Source: Platerodrilus igneus (Eukaryota > Arthropoda > Insecta > Coleoptera > Lycidae). Taken from it: 64,000 nucleotides of DNA. Made by a program: the position numbers and the translations under genes. The stretch lies in NCBI GenBank assembly GCA_036346225.1, contig JARFIW010000999.1, positions 3,207,001-3,271,000 on the forward strand, written 5' to 3'. The notes beneath the pieces were generated by a model. That model saw nothing but the letters and a program-made list of their open reading frames with translations, had not been told where the DNA came from and ran no database searches. Below are positions 54,232-64,000 of the stretch, one piece after another (the stretch's first letter is position 1; every line of letters starts with the position of its first letter).

Positions 54232-56344
54232 TTATCAGTATGGATGAATCTGTTTGTATAATCTGCAATAAGGCTGATGATAAGCAAGTGTATGAAATAA
54301 AGAAGCAGCTTTGAATCGTTTAGCGGAGTCTAGCAAGAAAAGAATAGACAATAACTACAAAAAATTTGAGACTTTCACATTAGCTTTTATTCATCGAACT
54401 TGCCAAAGTCAATATAATGATGAGACTGCAATAGCTACATTCTGGAGTTCCAGACAGAAAATCAAACGAAGGAAAAGAAATAAATAAAGACGCTTTTAGA
54501 TTTAATTTTGAATCTCGTTGCTTTCACTGCACTAGGTTTGTCGGTAATATTACAAAAGAAAAAAAATTCATCTGTTCAAAGTAACGATACAAGAGAGAAT
54601 ATATTACAATATATTCAAAAACAAAACACATTAAATGATTTTGATAAAAAATTTCAGCTCGCTTGAGAAATGTGCCTGATTTAGTCGCAGTTAAAGCGCA
54701 TTATCACACTGCTTCTATGTCTACTTTTTTATAACAAAAGAACTGAAAGAAAAAGGGGTGGCTCAGCATGTGAAAACACTAAGAATTTCATTAACTATCT
54801 TATTAAGTATATTGTTGACAACGAAACAGAATGTCAATTTTCTGTCGATGAAATAAAAGAGGGATTTTCAGGAGATCTTCCAGACTACACAACTGTAAAA
54901 TTGCGGTGAATTTCGAATAGTTTTGTGGTAGAGAGAAGTGGACATGTATACGATAGAAAAATGATAGTTTTACAAATAACATATAATTAACAATGCATTG
55001 TGGATTTTTATTGCACAAAGTAATTTGGTAGAAAAATGAAATGGTGGAAGAGATCATGAATAAATATTTGCGCTATATAGAAAAACATTACGCAGCAAGC
55101 AGCTATATCGTTTTTGATGGGTTCCCCGGAAATTGAAAAATCAGTTACTGCAACAACAGTACCAGCAGCTAATTCAACTAAAAGAGGAGAACGTAGTCGT
55201 AGAAAAACTTCACACAATATTCCAGAGTTCAATTATCAAAACCATACAAAAATACAATTTTTGTAAGAAACATATTTATCTAACGAGAAAAACAAGGACA
55301 AAATAATAAAAACTTTAATGAAAAGATTACAGTCACAAGGAGTTTCCTGTAAACAAGTAAGAGAAGATGCTGACATAATTAAGACCTTTATAGAATTTGC
55401 CAGAGATACTAATAAAACTGTCATTGTTGTGGGTCAAGATATTGATCTCTTGGTCCTTTTGAATCAATTAAATTCAAATAATCATGACGTTTATTTTCTG
55501 AAGCCAGGTTCTGGAAATGTGAAAGATCTATTTTTCACGTCTAATAGTTTCAAATATTAATCCTTCAAAAACATCGCTGCATTTCTGCATTGTTTTTCTG
55601 GCTGCGATACAACATCTGGATTTGCCGGAAAAGGAAAGAAAAGTATCGTAAATTCATTATTAGACGATAAAAATTTGTCAAATTTGGCCAATTTTTTTTT
55701 AAAAAAGATGCAAACAAAGAAGATATCGAAAAAATGGATTACAATTAATCAAATCTATTCATAAATGTCAAAAATGATAATATAACACTGAATCAATTAA
55801 GATTTCGAAAATATCAATTGACAAAAATTAAATAATCTTTTATATTGGCAAATGCCCCACCCACCGAAGGTGCAGCAGAACAACATTGTTACAGAGCATA
55901 TTATCAGCTTTAAACTTTGACTGGGTAACGAACTGACAGCAACAGATTGGGGCTGGAAGCAACATCAACGGGGCATTTTGCCCAAACTTACAGAAAAGGA
56001 ATTAATTCCACAAATATTGCTCAAAATTATTTGCTGCAGCTGTGAAACTGGATGTAACAGTTTAAAATGTGGCTGCCGAAAACATGGTTGAAAATGCACA
56101 AATTTATGCTCAAATTGTCATGGTTCTGAAATATGCTCCAATGTGGAAAAAAAGCTACGAGAAAGTTAATGATTCAGATGAAATTGTGGATGAAGAACCA
56201 ATGCAGACTGGAAATAATATTGAAGACGAAGATGGTGCTGGTCTTGAAGATTTTGAAGATCTACTAGAATTGGGAAGGTTTGTCGAATCTAACGATCAAG
56301 ATATGCTATTAACGAGACAAAAACTAATGGATAAGTGTATATAA
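54232..56344 (+). pseudogene. Decayed gene of unknown function with zinc-type Cys motifs
   Basis: Plus-strand blocks in several frames: MDESVCIICNKADDKQVYEI (54240), FNFESRCFHC (about 54505), CFSGCDTTSGFAGKGKKSIV (about 55590), AAEQHCYRAYYQL (about 55870), WGWKQHQRGILPKL (about 55950), then a C-terminal cluster CCSCETGCNSLKCGCRKHG and CTNLCSNCHG (56030-56130). The last open piece (56069-56344) is the acidic tail, seen here mostly in the wrong frame. The set recalls a widespread uncharacterised arthropod multi-copy family; no function is known to me. Many stops. Probably mobile-element derived. Confidence 0.55.
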
Positions 56345-59300
56345 TTCAAGATAAGGTATTTATAAGTAACAAGATTAATGTATTCGAAAATATTATAATG
56401 AATAACGTAATCAGTATCAAGCATCAAAATTCGGTAGTGCATTTTACATGTATATTTATATATGACGAGATTTTGTATGACATAAATGTGATTAGCATTT
56501 AATAAATCAACTTTTTTACTGGAAAAATAGCAGCAGTTACATTTTTTAGATGAAATCCCCTTTAAATCCTATCTTTAATTATATTTAGAACAACTATTTT
56601 CTCAGGTTTTTTGCAATCTTTATGTTTTATGGATTTGTAATTTTTTGTTTATCAATGTAACATGGAATCTTATGTTTGCGAGTAATTAAAGTATAAATTT
56701 TAATAAATAGCTCAAAATTGTACATAACGATAAAAAAACAATTTCAGATTCGAGTTTTTTTCGTTTCTTTGCATTTTTTGCGAAAATTTACCATAGTAAT
56801 GTATATTTTTTTACACCATCAGAAAGTAGAGCTTTCAACGAACAAAAAGCTCACCGACTTTTTTAAAAAAGCAGATATTTTGACGTGAGAATTTTTGATT
56901 GAGAATTAGGGTGGTTTTTCGATATTAAGTTAAAAAAGGTGAAAAAATAAATATTTTAAATCAAAAAAATTATAGTGTGTTTGGGATATAAAAATTTCGT
57001 GAAAAAAAAAATTAGTTTTTAAAAGATAAAAATAAAAAACAAAAAACTTGGTTATTTGAATTTTTCACATAAATTTTGAGGTTATGTGAAAAAAGTGTAA
57101 ATACAAAAGTTGTAGATGTTTTTATTACCTACAACTTTGCCATTTAACTTTTTTCCATAGGACTTGTAGTTTTGCCGGAAATCGAGATAAACCGTTTTCT
57201 ACCCTTAAAAACTCACCCCCCCTTCCACTTCCCGACTTCACATCACCCGTAAATTATTTTTCCTTTCATTTTTGTTATATTTTCTTCCTTTTCCAATGAG
57301 TTTCATCCTACTATTGTTTTTTTTGTTTCAAAAATTTTCGACCCTGGTCTATATATCAACATGGGAGCTTCGATATCAAAAATATTATATTCTTTTTCGT
57401 ATTAACTGCATGTTCAATCTAACGGATTTTCTTTTAATGTTGAGAACCAGATGATTGTAGAAGACTTGAGTTACCGTTTTAACTACATTTTGCCCTCAAA
57501 TCGCAACTGGTCAAATAACATGTTAGCATGACTATCTATCAATTATTTACTTCTTATGGAACTTTTTGCCTTCTTTATACTTTGTACCATATGCCGTATG
57601 CAAATTTTGTCCAAGAATACTTTAAACTTCGAGCTAAAGTAAAACGTTTATAATTTTGAATAAAATCAAACAATATGTAATTTGTAGACACCACCTTTGT
57701 TAGTTAATCCAAAATAATGTAAAAACGCTTACTATTTAACACAAATACTAATTTGCTTAAAAAGGTTACAAACGGATGAGGGACACAACGTTTTAACAAT
57801 ACAATATAGATTCAGTGCTAGAAAATTTGTTTTTTACATAATTAAATTTAATAGTTCAACAAACAATTTATTTCAGAGGGAATATTTTTGTTGGAAGAAT
57901 AAATTGGTCCATAAATAGATTACTGTGAGAGTACAATTCGGTTTGTGTAAATACAAGAATGTAAGAAAAGTGGCAATCACAGATAGGAGGCACTCGTATT
58001 CAAAGTAATGTTTGAATTTTATTAGTGATTTTGTACTTTAAACATTTGAATTTTACCACATAGTTTAATAAAAAGATTATTTTAAATATAATTAATGATT
58101 TTATAAACTATCAATTTTACATTATTGCTATAGGTTTATCGATCATTAAATTTAAGAAACTGCAATTTTTGCACTATTATGAAACATATTTTGTTCTCTC
58201 CTTCATTTCACACTCGATTTTTTAAATTGAAAATTAGTAGTTTCTTTAGAGTACAAAACCACAATTCGTTGCGAAAGACTTAAGACAATTCCACAATAAG
58301 TGCATTAGATAAACGTGCCTTTATAATTTAAAACATTATTTTACAGAAGATATGAATAGCACGTCTAGAAGTAACTTTGGACCCTACTTCCAGTAACAAT
58401 CTATCAGTTTTTATTTGAATATGTTTATATCTAGATATGAACTTATTTAATATTAAAACATATGTGAACATTTGTACAAGACTCGTTGCGAGTTAAAACG
58501 TGTCCATAAAGGATCTGTACCACAAGCAATAATATCATGATAATACGATTGAGTAAAAATTCTGAAAATTGGAAAGTAGCTACAGACACTTTATGATCGC
58601 AAGAGTTTTATTAATATCTATATAGGCACTAGAGCTATTAAATAGGATTGAATATATCTTATAATTAAAAGAAATTTCTACAGTGTGCCCCGAAGTACCA
58701 TGCCTTGTTTGTTATAACTCATATTAACCGTATAAAATAAAATTGGATTGGATAGAAGTACAATGTATAGCATATCCCAAATTGGACACAGTTAATAGGT
58801 AATTCTTATTATTACGAATTCAAAAAATTTTTCGTAATTACGGACCACTTCTTTGAAATCAATTCAATGGCAAAATCAAAAATAAGCGATTTTCTTTTGT
58901 TTTCAAATTACAGCCAAATATTAATACTTTTAACATTTAACAATTTGATTAATTTGTTTAATTCGTTTATTTGTAAATATATCTGAAAATGATGGTAACA
59001 GTTTTTTATATAATTTTTAACCTAGATTAAATTGATACACTTAAATGTTTAATGTTTATAACAATTTTGAAGCTATAATATACACTTGCATTTTTTTGTG
59101 AACACTGCAGTTAACTGCCACTTTATTTAAATTTCCTTTTGAGAGCCTTTCAAAAATATATCGTTTAATATAGTTATTTTTTTAATTAGTCAATTTATTA
59201 CATTCTTTGTTATAACAAATTAATTTATATTAGTAATAAATAATTGGCTGCAAAACAAAGTTTATACACAAAATGAGAGTTGTTTGGATAACAAACGTTA

Positions 59301-59750
59301 AAACTATCTATCATCTATCATAATTATTGCACAAGCAATAAATTATGTTCGTCATTTTGTATGTAAACGGCCTTTATTTCCAAAAACAAGGTTCAGAAAT
59401 TGAAAATATTACAAAAATTAATAACTACTTTTTAAATTGTATTGCTTTAATCAGCTATAAATAATCTATACAGACTGTAACAAATTCGAGGGTGACCATT
59501 GGATTCTTGGAACTGAAAGAGATACGAAAATATTTATATGGGAGCAAAGTTGCCCATTTTGGTACGCAATAAAATGCTATTCAGAAATAGACGCGTTCCG
59601 AATACACTACAGGAAAAATCTACAAAAAAACCTGAAATTTGTTAAAAATTAGTGTTTATTTTTTTCTGACTATTTGAAAAGATATTTTGAAATGAATGTC
59701 AGATTATCACGTGCCACTTTTTTCCCCTCTACAAAATGATCTTAAATTTA
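56345..59750. other. No gene seen; very AT-rich
   Basis: About 3.4 kb of AT-rich DNA with homopolymer runs. The stretch 57100-57240 (ending in a run of C) may be the 3' non-coding part of the preceding decayed gene. No coding or RNA feature could be supported. Confidence 0.55.
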
Positions 59751-59754
59751 CGAT

Positions 59755-61040
59755 TGTTACGTTCATTTTCGTAAACAATGGATTAGTTTATATGCAATAA
59801 TTTTTACCTTGAATTCCTTGGCGTTTAACACGAAAATTAATAATAAACATCCTATATATTTTACTTGATAAATCTTTCTGCTCATTAAAAATAAAAATCT
59901 TTTCTAAGAATTTCGTACCGTGGAATTTACGCCATAATTAGATAGGCGTCTTTCCAAGTATTCACTAATTAAATGCTGGTGTGTTTTCCCTTTTTAAAGA
60001 TTTCGGCGAAATTATGTCAATAAAATTCGGGTTTTCCTGTTTTATTTTCCGTGACAACAAGTTTACGTGCTTTAACTAAACAAATGTAATATTCATTTTC
60101 TGTTCGACTAGCAACCAGAAAACTTCCGTCCTGTTTTGCTTCGTTTGGTTTTTTTATGCGAATTGCTGGCACGCATTATAGCATGGTGAGTATATAGAGT
60201 TTGTATAAAACAATACTTTTCGGCTTCAATAAATTAATTTATTGTTCGTAATTATTCTAGCTTCCTGCAGGGGACACGTTAATCCCTTGAGCTGTTGGTT
60301 CTTCTGGTAATGCGAGGTCAAATGCACTTTGCCTGGGCGTAAGCCTGCCTACTCGCTGACGTATACTAGCGACTGGTTCCACCCCGATGCCAGTAACTCG
60401 AGGGGTGAGTTCTTTTTTTTCTTTGTATACGCTTCTTACTTCGGAACCAGAACGCCTGGGGTTTTACCGTTCAAATATGGCATTTCCAAATTTAATTTTT
60501 ATATATGAACATTATTGAACTATTTTGGTATTTACTGCTCCTTTGTTACTGGCTTACTATTTGTTCATAAATTACTAAAAATATACTACATGTTTGTAAA
60601 TATAGGCTAAGGTTATACTTACGATATTCTAGACCTGTGGTTTTTAGGGTTGAGTTTGGGGCCTTTTTTTTAATAAATACTGTCAGGGGGTTATTACCTA
60701 AAAACTATAGGTCGCCATTTTCCTGGGTAATTTTTTTTGAATGTTTGAGGGTTTCTCATAATGTATATATAAATTGGGGACATTGACTTTTTTGGGGTTG
60801 GGTTTGGTAATACTGTGTTCTGTATATATATTTTGTTTAATCATAAGTTCTTTCTTTTCCTTTGTATGTTTTGTTCTGAGTGTGAATGAGTGTGTTTATA
60901 TATTTTTTCCTATTTATTTCAGGTTTCTTCTTTTCACTTTATCTATAGGTATAAAACCCCACTCACTCACCGTTTGAGCCCGGTCATCGTTCCTTTCTCT
61001 TTCTCTTGGTTTTTTTTATGTTACGTCAATGTACGTAGCA
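59755..61040 (+). repeat. 5' LTR, family B (1286 bp)
   Basis: TGTTACGTTC ... GTACGTAGCA. The 3' end is set by comparison with 62078-62139, which shares TTCTCTTGG...GTACGTAGCA and then enters the CGAT duplication. A diverged primer-site-like string, TTGACGCTCTGGCG, follows at about 61048. Confidence 0.88.
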
Positions 61041-61059
61041 TAAAATATTGACGCTCTGG

Positions 61060-61290
61060 CGTGAGGCTGCGATTGTTTGGGAATTAACTTCTGCTGCGAT
61101 TCTTTTTGTGATTAATTTTGACTGCGATTTTTTGGAAATTAATATCTGCTGCGATTTTGTCTAGGTAATTTCTTCTGCGATTTGGTTTTCGTTAATTTTC
61201 TTGTGCTGCGATTTTGTTCCATGTAACTTTGGCACCGATTTTATTTTAGTTAGTTTGGCTCCGAGTTTGTTTTTTCTCCGATTTTTCGTT
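61060..61290 (+). repeat. Diverged tandem repeat in the family-B leader
   Basis: CTGCGATTTTGT-type strings recur about every 33-37 bases (61068, 61093, 61127, 61150, 61176, 61208), each followed by a GTTAATTT-like string. They lie between the LTR and gag, where packaging signals normally are. Confidence 0.7.
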
Positions 61291-61717
61291 TATTATTGTT
61301 AGTGCCTAAGTTTCTACATGACCTGCATTTTCTCGGCCTGATATTACTTATGTTTCGTCCCTTACGCTTAATATTATTGGTTGGCTTATTTCAGATTATT
61401 GGTCTTGTGTTTTCGCCAATAATCCTAGTCCGTTGAAAACGCTGGCGCCCAAGATTTTTCATTTTCTTCCTTCCCTCTTGTATATTTTGTTCCTCCCATC
61501 AAGTCTAGAGTTAGTTTTTTCCTCCGATTTTTCCTTTATTCTACAGCCCTATTCTAATTTCTATTTTGTTGTTTCGCTTCTATTGGAAGTTTATCCGTCG
61601 GATGTCTTTAATTGTCCCGTATTCGCAACAATTTTTTTTTCTTTTGAGCTTCTACTGAGTTACAGGTAGTCTTTATTTAGTTACTTTCTACCCATTTCTT
61701 TCTTGTTCGTATTCAAA

Positions 61718-62077
61718 ATGACTTCTTTTTCGGCTTCCTACTACGGTCTCCCAGTGTGGGAGTGGAATTTGAAATTTTCTGGTGCCCTGAATACTCTTAC
61801 CGTACATGATTTCTTGGAACGAGTCGAAAAACTCCGACGAGCTTGCCATGTGTCTGAATTGGATTTATTTGAGTCTGCAGTGGATTTGTTCGATGCTAAA
61901 GCTTTACTTTGGTATTGTGCGTTTCGGCATAGGTTTTCTGACTGGAAGTCGTTGTCTAATTTACTAATTCTTCATTTTGAACACAAGGAGCTTATTTATA
62001 AGGCTACTACTATTGAGAAAAATACTTTTGCTTCACATGACCGAGTTGTTAAGATTTCTCCGACACCTACGAGTAGA
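61718..62077 (+). pseudogene. Gag, N-terminal part, family-B element
   Basis: ATG at 61718 after CAAA. About 120 codons follow the Retrotrans_gag/capsid pattern: LKFSGALNTLTVHDFLERVE, ARRACHV-type helix, DLFDAKALLWYCAFRHRF, WKSLSNLLILHFE. The frame continues to 62137, but the last 20 codons are LTR sequence after the deletion joint. No nucleocapsid knuckles, protease or pol follow. Different family from the minus-strand gag at 0.6-1.7 kb. Confidence 0.88.
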
Positions 62078-62143
62078 TCCGATCATCCTTCCTTTCTCTT
62101 TCTCTTGGTTTTTTTAATGTTACGTCAATGTACGTAGCACGAT

Positions 62144-63437
62144 CTAATTTTTTGTTTCCGAACAACTAGGCTCAACTTTGCATTTTAAATATTCAAAAAT
62201 TTTTGTTTTTTCTTAATAAATTCTAATTTCAATGCTAAATCCAACGACGTATCGTACAACATTTTTTCGATATTTTGAAGTAAAAAAATAACGATCTGTG
62301 CTTGTGAAGCATGTTTATTTTCCAGAACCCTTTTATTTGAATACTTTTGACTTAGAATTATTTTTAGTCCCATAAATTTTTGTAATTTTTGGTAATTATA
62401 AACTATATTTTTATAAACTATAATTATAAAGTAACCGGTATATTTTTGTCCCTCATAAACAAAGTTTGTTTTCGAAAAACTTCCAAGTACGATTAGTTTT
62501 GTGTTCAAGTTCATATAAGGTTAATATAGAAATCGTGTAGTTTTCGATACAGTATGCCTGATGTGGTTGGTTTCAATATGGGACACCGAGCTGCAACGTT
62601 CAAAACTGGTCAGTCACTTCTTATCTGTCGTAGAACGAGGATATCTTTCCCAACTTCTAGGGCAAGCGATTGGAGACTCGCATTGAGTTTGCGACCTTCT
62701 AAATTATAGTTGTACAAAGACCTAGGGTGATGTTAATCAATGCGCAGTTATATGAAGTTATTTTAAGTTATATCCAATTAAATGAAATTAATTTAAACTA
62801 TGAAATTTTATAATCTTTACGGCTAATAATGTAATAAATTTGTACAACTGGAAGGCACATTTAAAATACGTTTCAACTGTAAATGATGGTTTGTCTGTCA
62901 TAAGAAAATTTCTACGATGGCACTTATGCGAAGGCGTAACTTGGTGGTGATTTGGATAAAAACATTCCTACCTCACATATTTTGAAGTGGTCATCAATGT
63001 CATTGGTTAGCACCGGTCTGAACACCCGTTTTACCCTCTTTGTTAAAATTCGAAATTGATGCTAAGAGGCCCTAATGGGATACGGCTGTTATTTGGTTTG
63101 TAAGTACTTCAAGGTCCCACATTTCATGATGTAGCAAAACAGATGGTGAGTCTATATAATAAAAATCTCCCTTGCTGTCCAAGTCCAACGATTTTACTTT
63201 TGAAGGTTAATAGAGTATAAAAATTTCATTTTTAAATAAGAGAAGTTCAATCAGAAATTCAACGTGTTAGACTAGAGGGTTGAATAAATTCCCAGTAGAA
63301 ATTAAATAAACATTTAATTTGATTAATCATTGCTTACATCAGTTTTATGTATCATATTAATATAAAACCAAATTCTGGTGTAAATCGAAGATATCAGATC
63401 TGCTCTCTACGATACAATCGCATTGCAGTGCAACATG
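62144..63437. other. No gene seen
   Basis: AT-rich flank of the family-B element, including a minus-strand 109-codon frame at 62185 rich in Lys, Ile and Asn, as expected from AT-rich DNA, with no motif. Confidence 0.5.
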
Positions 63438-63722
63438 TTTAGCTCTGTTTAGTCTAGGCAAAACTTGTCGTCGTGGTTGGTCGCTCAGCAGTATGGTAGT
63501 CTAGACAAGACTCATGAAGAGTTGGTCGCTCAGCAATACGTAAGTCTAGACGAGATTCGGGGTGAGTTTGTCGCTCTAGTAATTTTTGCATCACTTTTTT
63601 TAAGGTTAGTGATGGTGTATTTTTTGTTTATTAGTCTGGGTGAGGCTCGTAGAGGAGTCTGTCAGTCCAGCAAATCTATGCGTTGTAAGGCACTTTTTTT
63701 GTTTCAGCAGTTTAGTTATAAG
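63438..63722 (+). repeat. 45-bp-period repeat block, copy 2
   Basis: Same block as 13915-14188, same order and orientation, with units SLDKTHEELVAQQYV and SLDEIRGEFVALVIF in an open frame (63465-63725), then SLGEARRGVCQSSKS. Units share TTGGTCGCTCAGCARTA and AGTCTAGACRAGA. Not near any recognisable TE coding part here. Confidence 0.8.
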
Positions 63723-63811
63723 TAGAGCGATTGTGTACCAGAGCATTGATTTATAGTTAGCCATGGTAGTGATTAGTCTTTATAGGAGAATTTGTTTAAT
63801 AAATTACAGGC

Positions 63812-64000
63812 TATTTCTTTTTATTTATTTATTTATTTATTTTACGTACATCTATCTTACAGAAATTAATCTACTTACAAGATAGAGCTACAAACAAAGA
63901 AGATAAATAAAACATAACTATTATAGTGGGGGAAGTGAGTGGTATTGTGAATACAATTCATTTAGCTAATATAATTTCTTTAATATTTTTAATTGAGGTG
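63812..64000 (-). mobile_element. 3' end of a LINE, runs off the window
   Basis: A (TTTA)n run at about 63818-63842 begins a block that, on the minus strand, would be a LINE 3' UTR ending in (TAAA)n, like the tail at 21467-21484. No coding part is clear before the window ends. Confidence 0.5.

Larger units (their letters stand above)
59755..62139 (+). mobile_element. LTR retrotransposon, family B copy 2, internally deleted
   Basis: Flanked by CGAT at 59751-59754 and 62140-62143. 5' LTR 59755-61040, leader with repeats, gag from 61718 to about 62077, then a jump into the last 62 bases of the 3' LTR (62078-62139). Everything from mid-gag through pol to most of the 3' LTR is deleted. The joint lies in a shared ATCATC/TTCCTTTCTC string. 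Confidence 0.9.

Overview
The window reads as insect (arthropod) nuclear DNA: AT-rich, introns of 45-55 bases with GT/AG ends, and almost every recognisable block outside one host gene is a transposable element (TE). Nothing in the sequence fixes the species. No bacterial, plasmid or CRISPR features were seen.

The only host gene I can support is the 3' part of DPH6 (diphthine--ammonia ligase, eukaryotic form with two C-terminal RidA/YjgF-like domains). Six plus-strand exons lie between 10766 and 19527, all open, in phase and with good splice sites. Its ATP-binding N-terminal exons were not found and probably lie outside the window. A 7.2-kb intron (11195-18386) carries a mariner-type transposase fragment and a gutted Gypsy LTR retrotransposon with another insertion inside it. 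A decayed zeste-like Myb/SANT gene (21767-22780) may be host- or TE-derived.

Layout: 0.4-1.7 kb, minus-strand LTR-retrotransposon gag with part of a protease. 2.6-3.8 kb, head-to-head Penelope-like fragments inside one 12-bp target duplication. 6.3-8.9 kb, a minus-strand LINE split by two LTRs. 10.8-19.5 kb, DPH6. 19.9-21.5 kb, a plus-strand LINE. 21.8-22.8 kb, the Myb/SANT pseudogene. 22.8-28.7 kb, a Gypsy copy with decayed pol and a nested LTR. 28.7-30.7 kb, a LINE scrap and a tRNA-derived SINE. 31.0-35.1 kb, a young, internally rearranged LTR element on the minus strand. 35.7-40.7 kb, an endonuclease-type LINE holding an LTR that holds another LTR. 41.5-44.6 kb, a decayed multi-copy gene of unknown function split by two LTRs. 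45.2-46.0 kb, an LTR. 47.8-50.9 kb, a long-inverted-repeat element holding a complete-length decayed Tigger/pogo transposon. 52.1-54.1 kb, two LTRs. 54.2-56.3 kb, a second decayed gene of unknown function with a C-terminal Cys cluster. 59.8-62.1 kb, an LTR element reduced to 5' LTR, leader, part of gag and a 62-bp stub of the 3' LTR. 63.4-64.0 kb, a 45-bp-period repeat and a LINE tail.

LTR families are named here only for this window. A begins TGTTACATKCC (seven copies). B is at 52.1 and 59.8 kb. C begins TGTTACGTGCC and usually ends GTAAGA (four copies). D is at 31-35 kb. E is at 37.1 kb. The most informative signal is the set of exact target-site duplications, which give a nesting order without any database: LINE or unknown gene first, then LTRs A/E, then LTR C.
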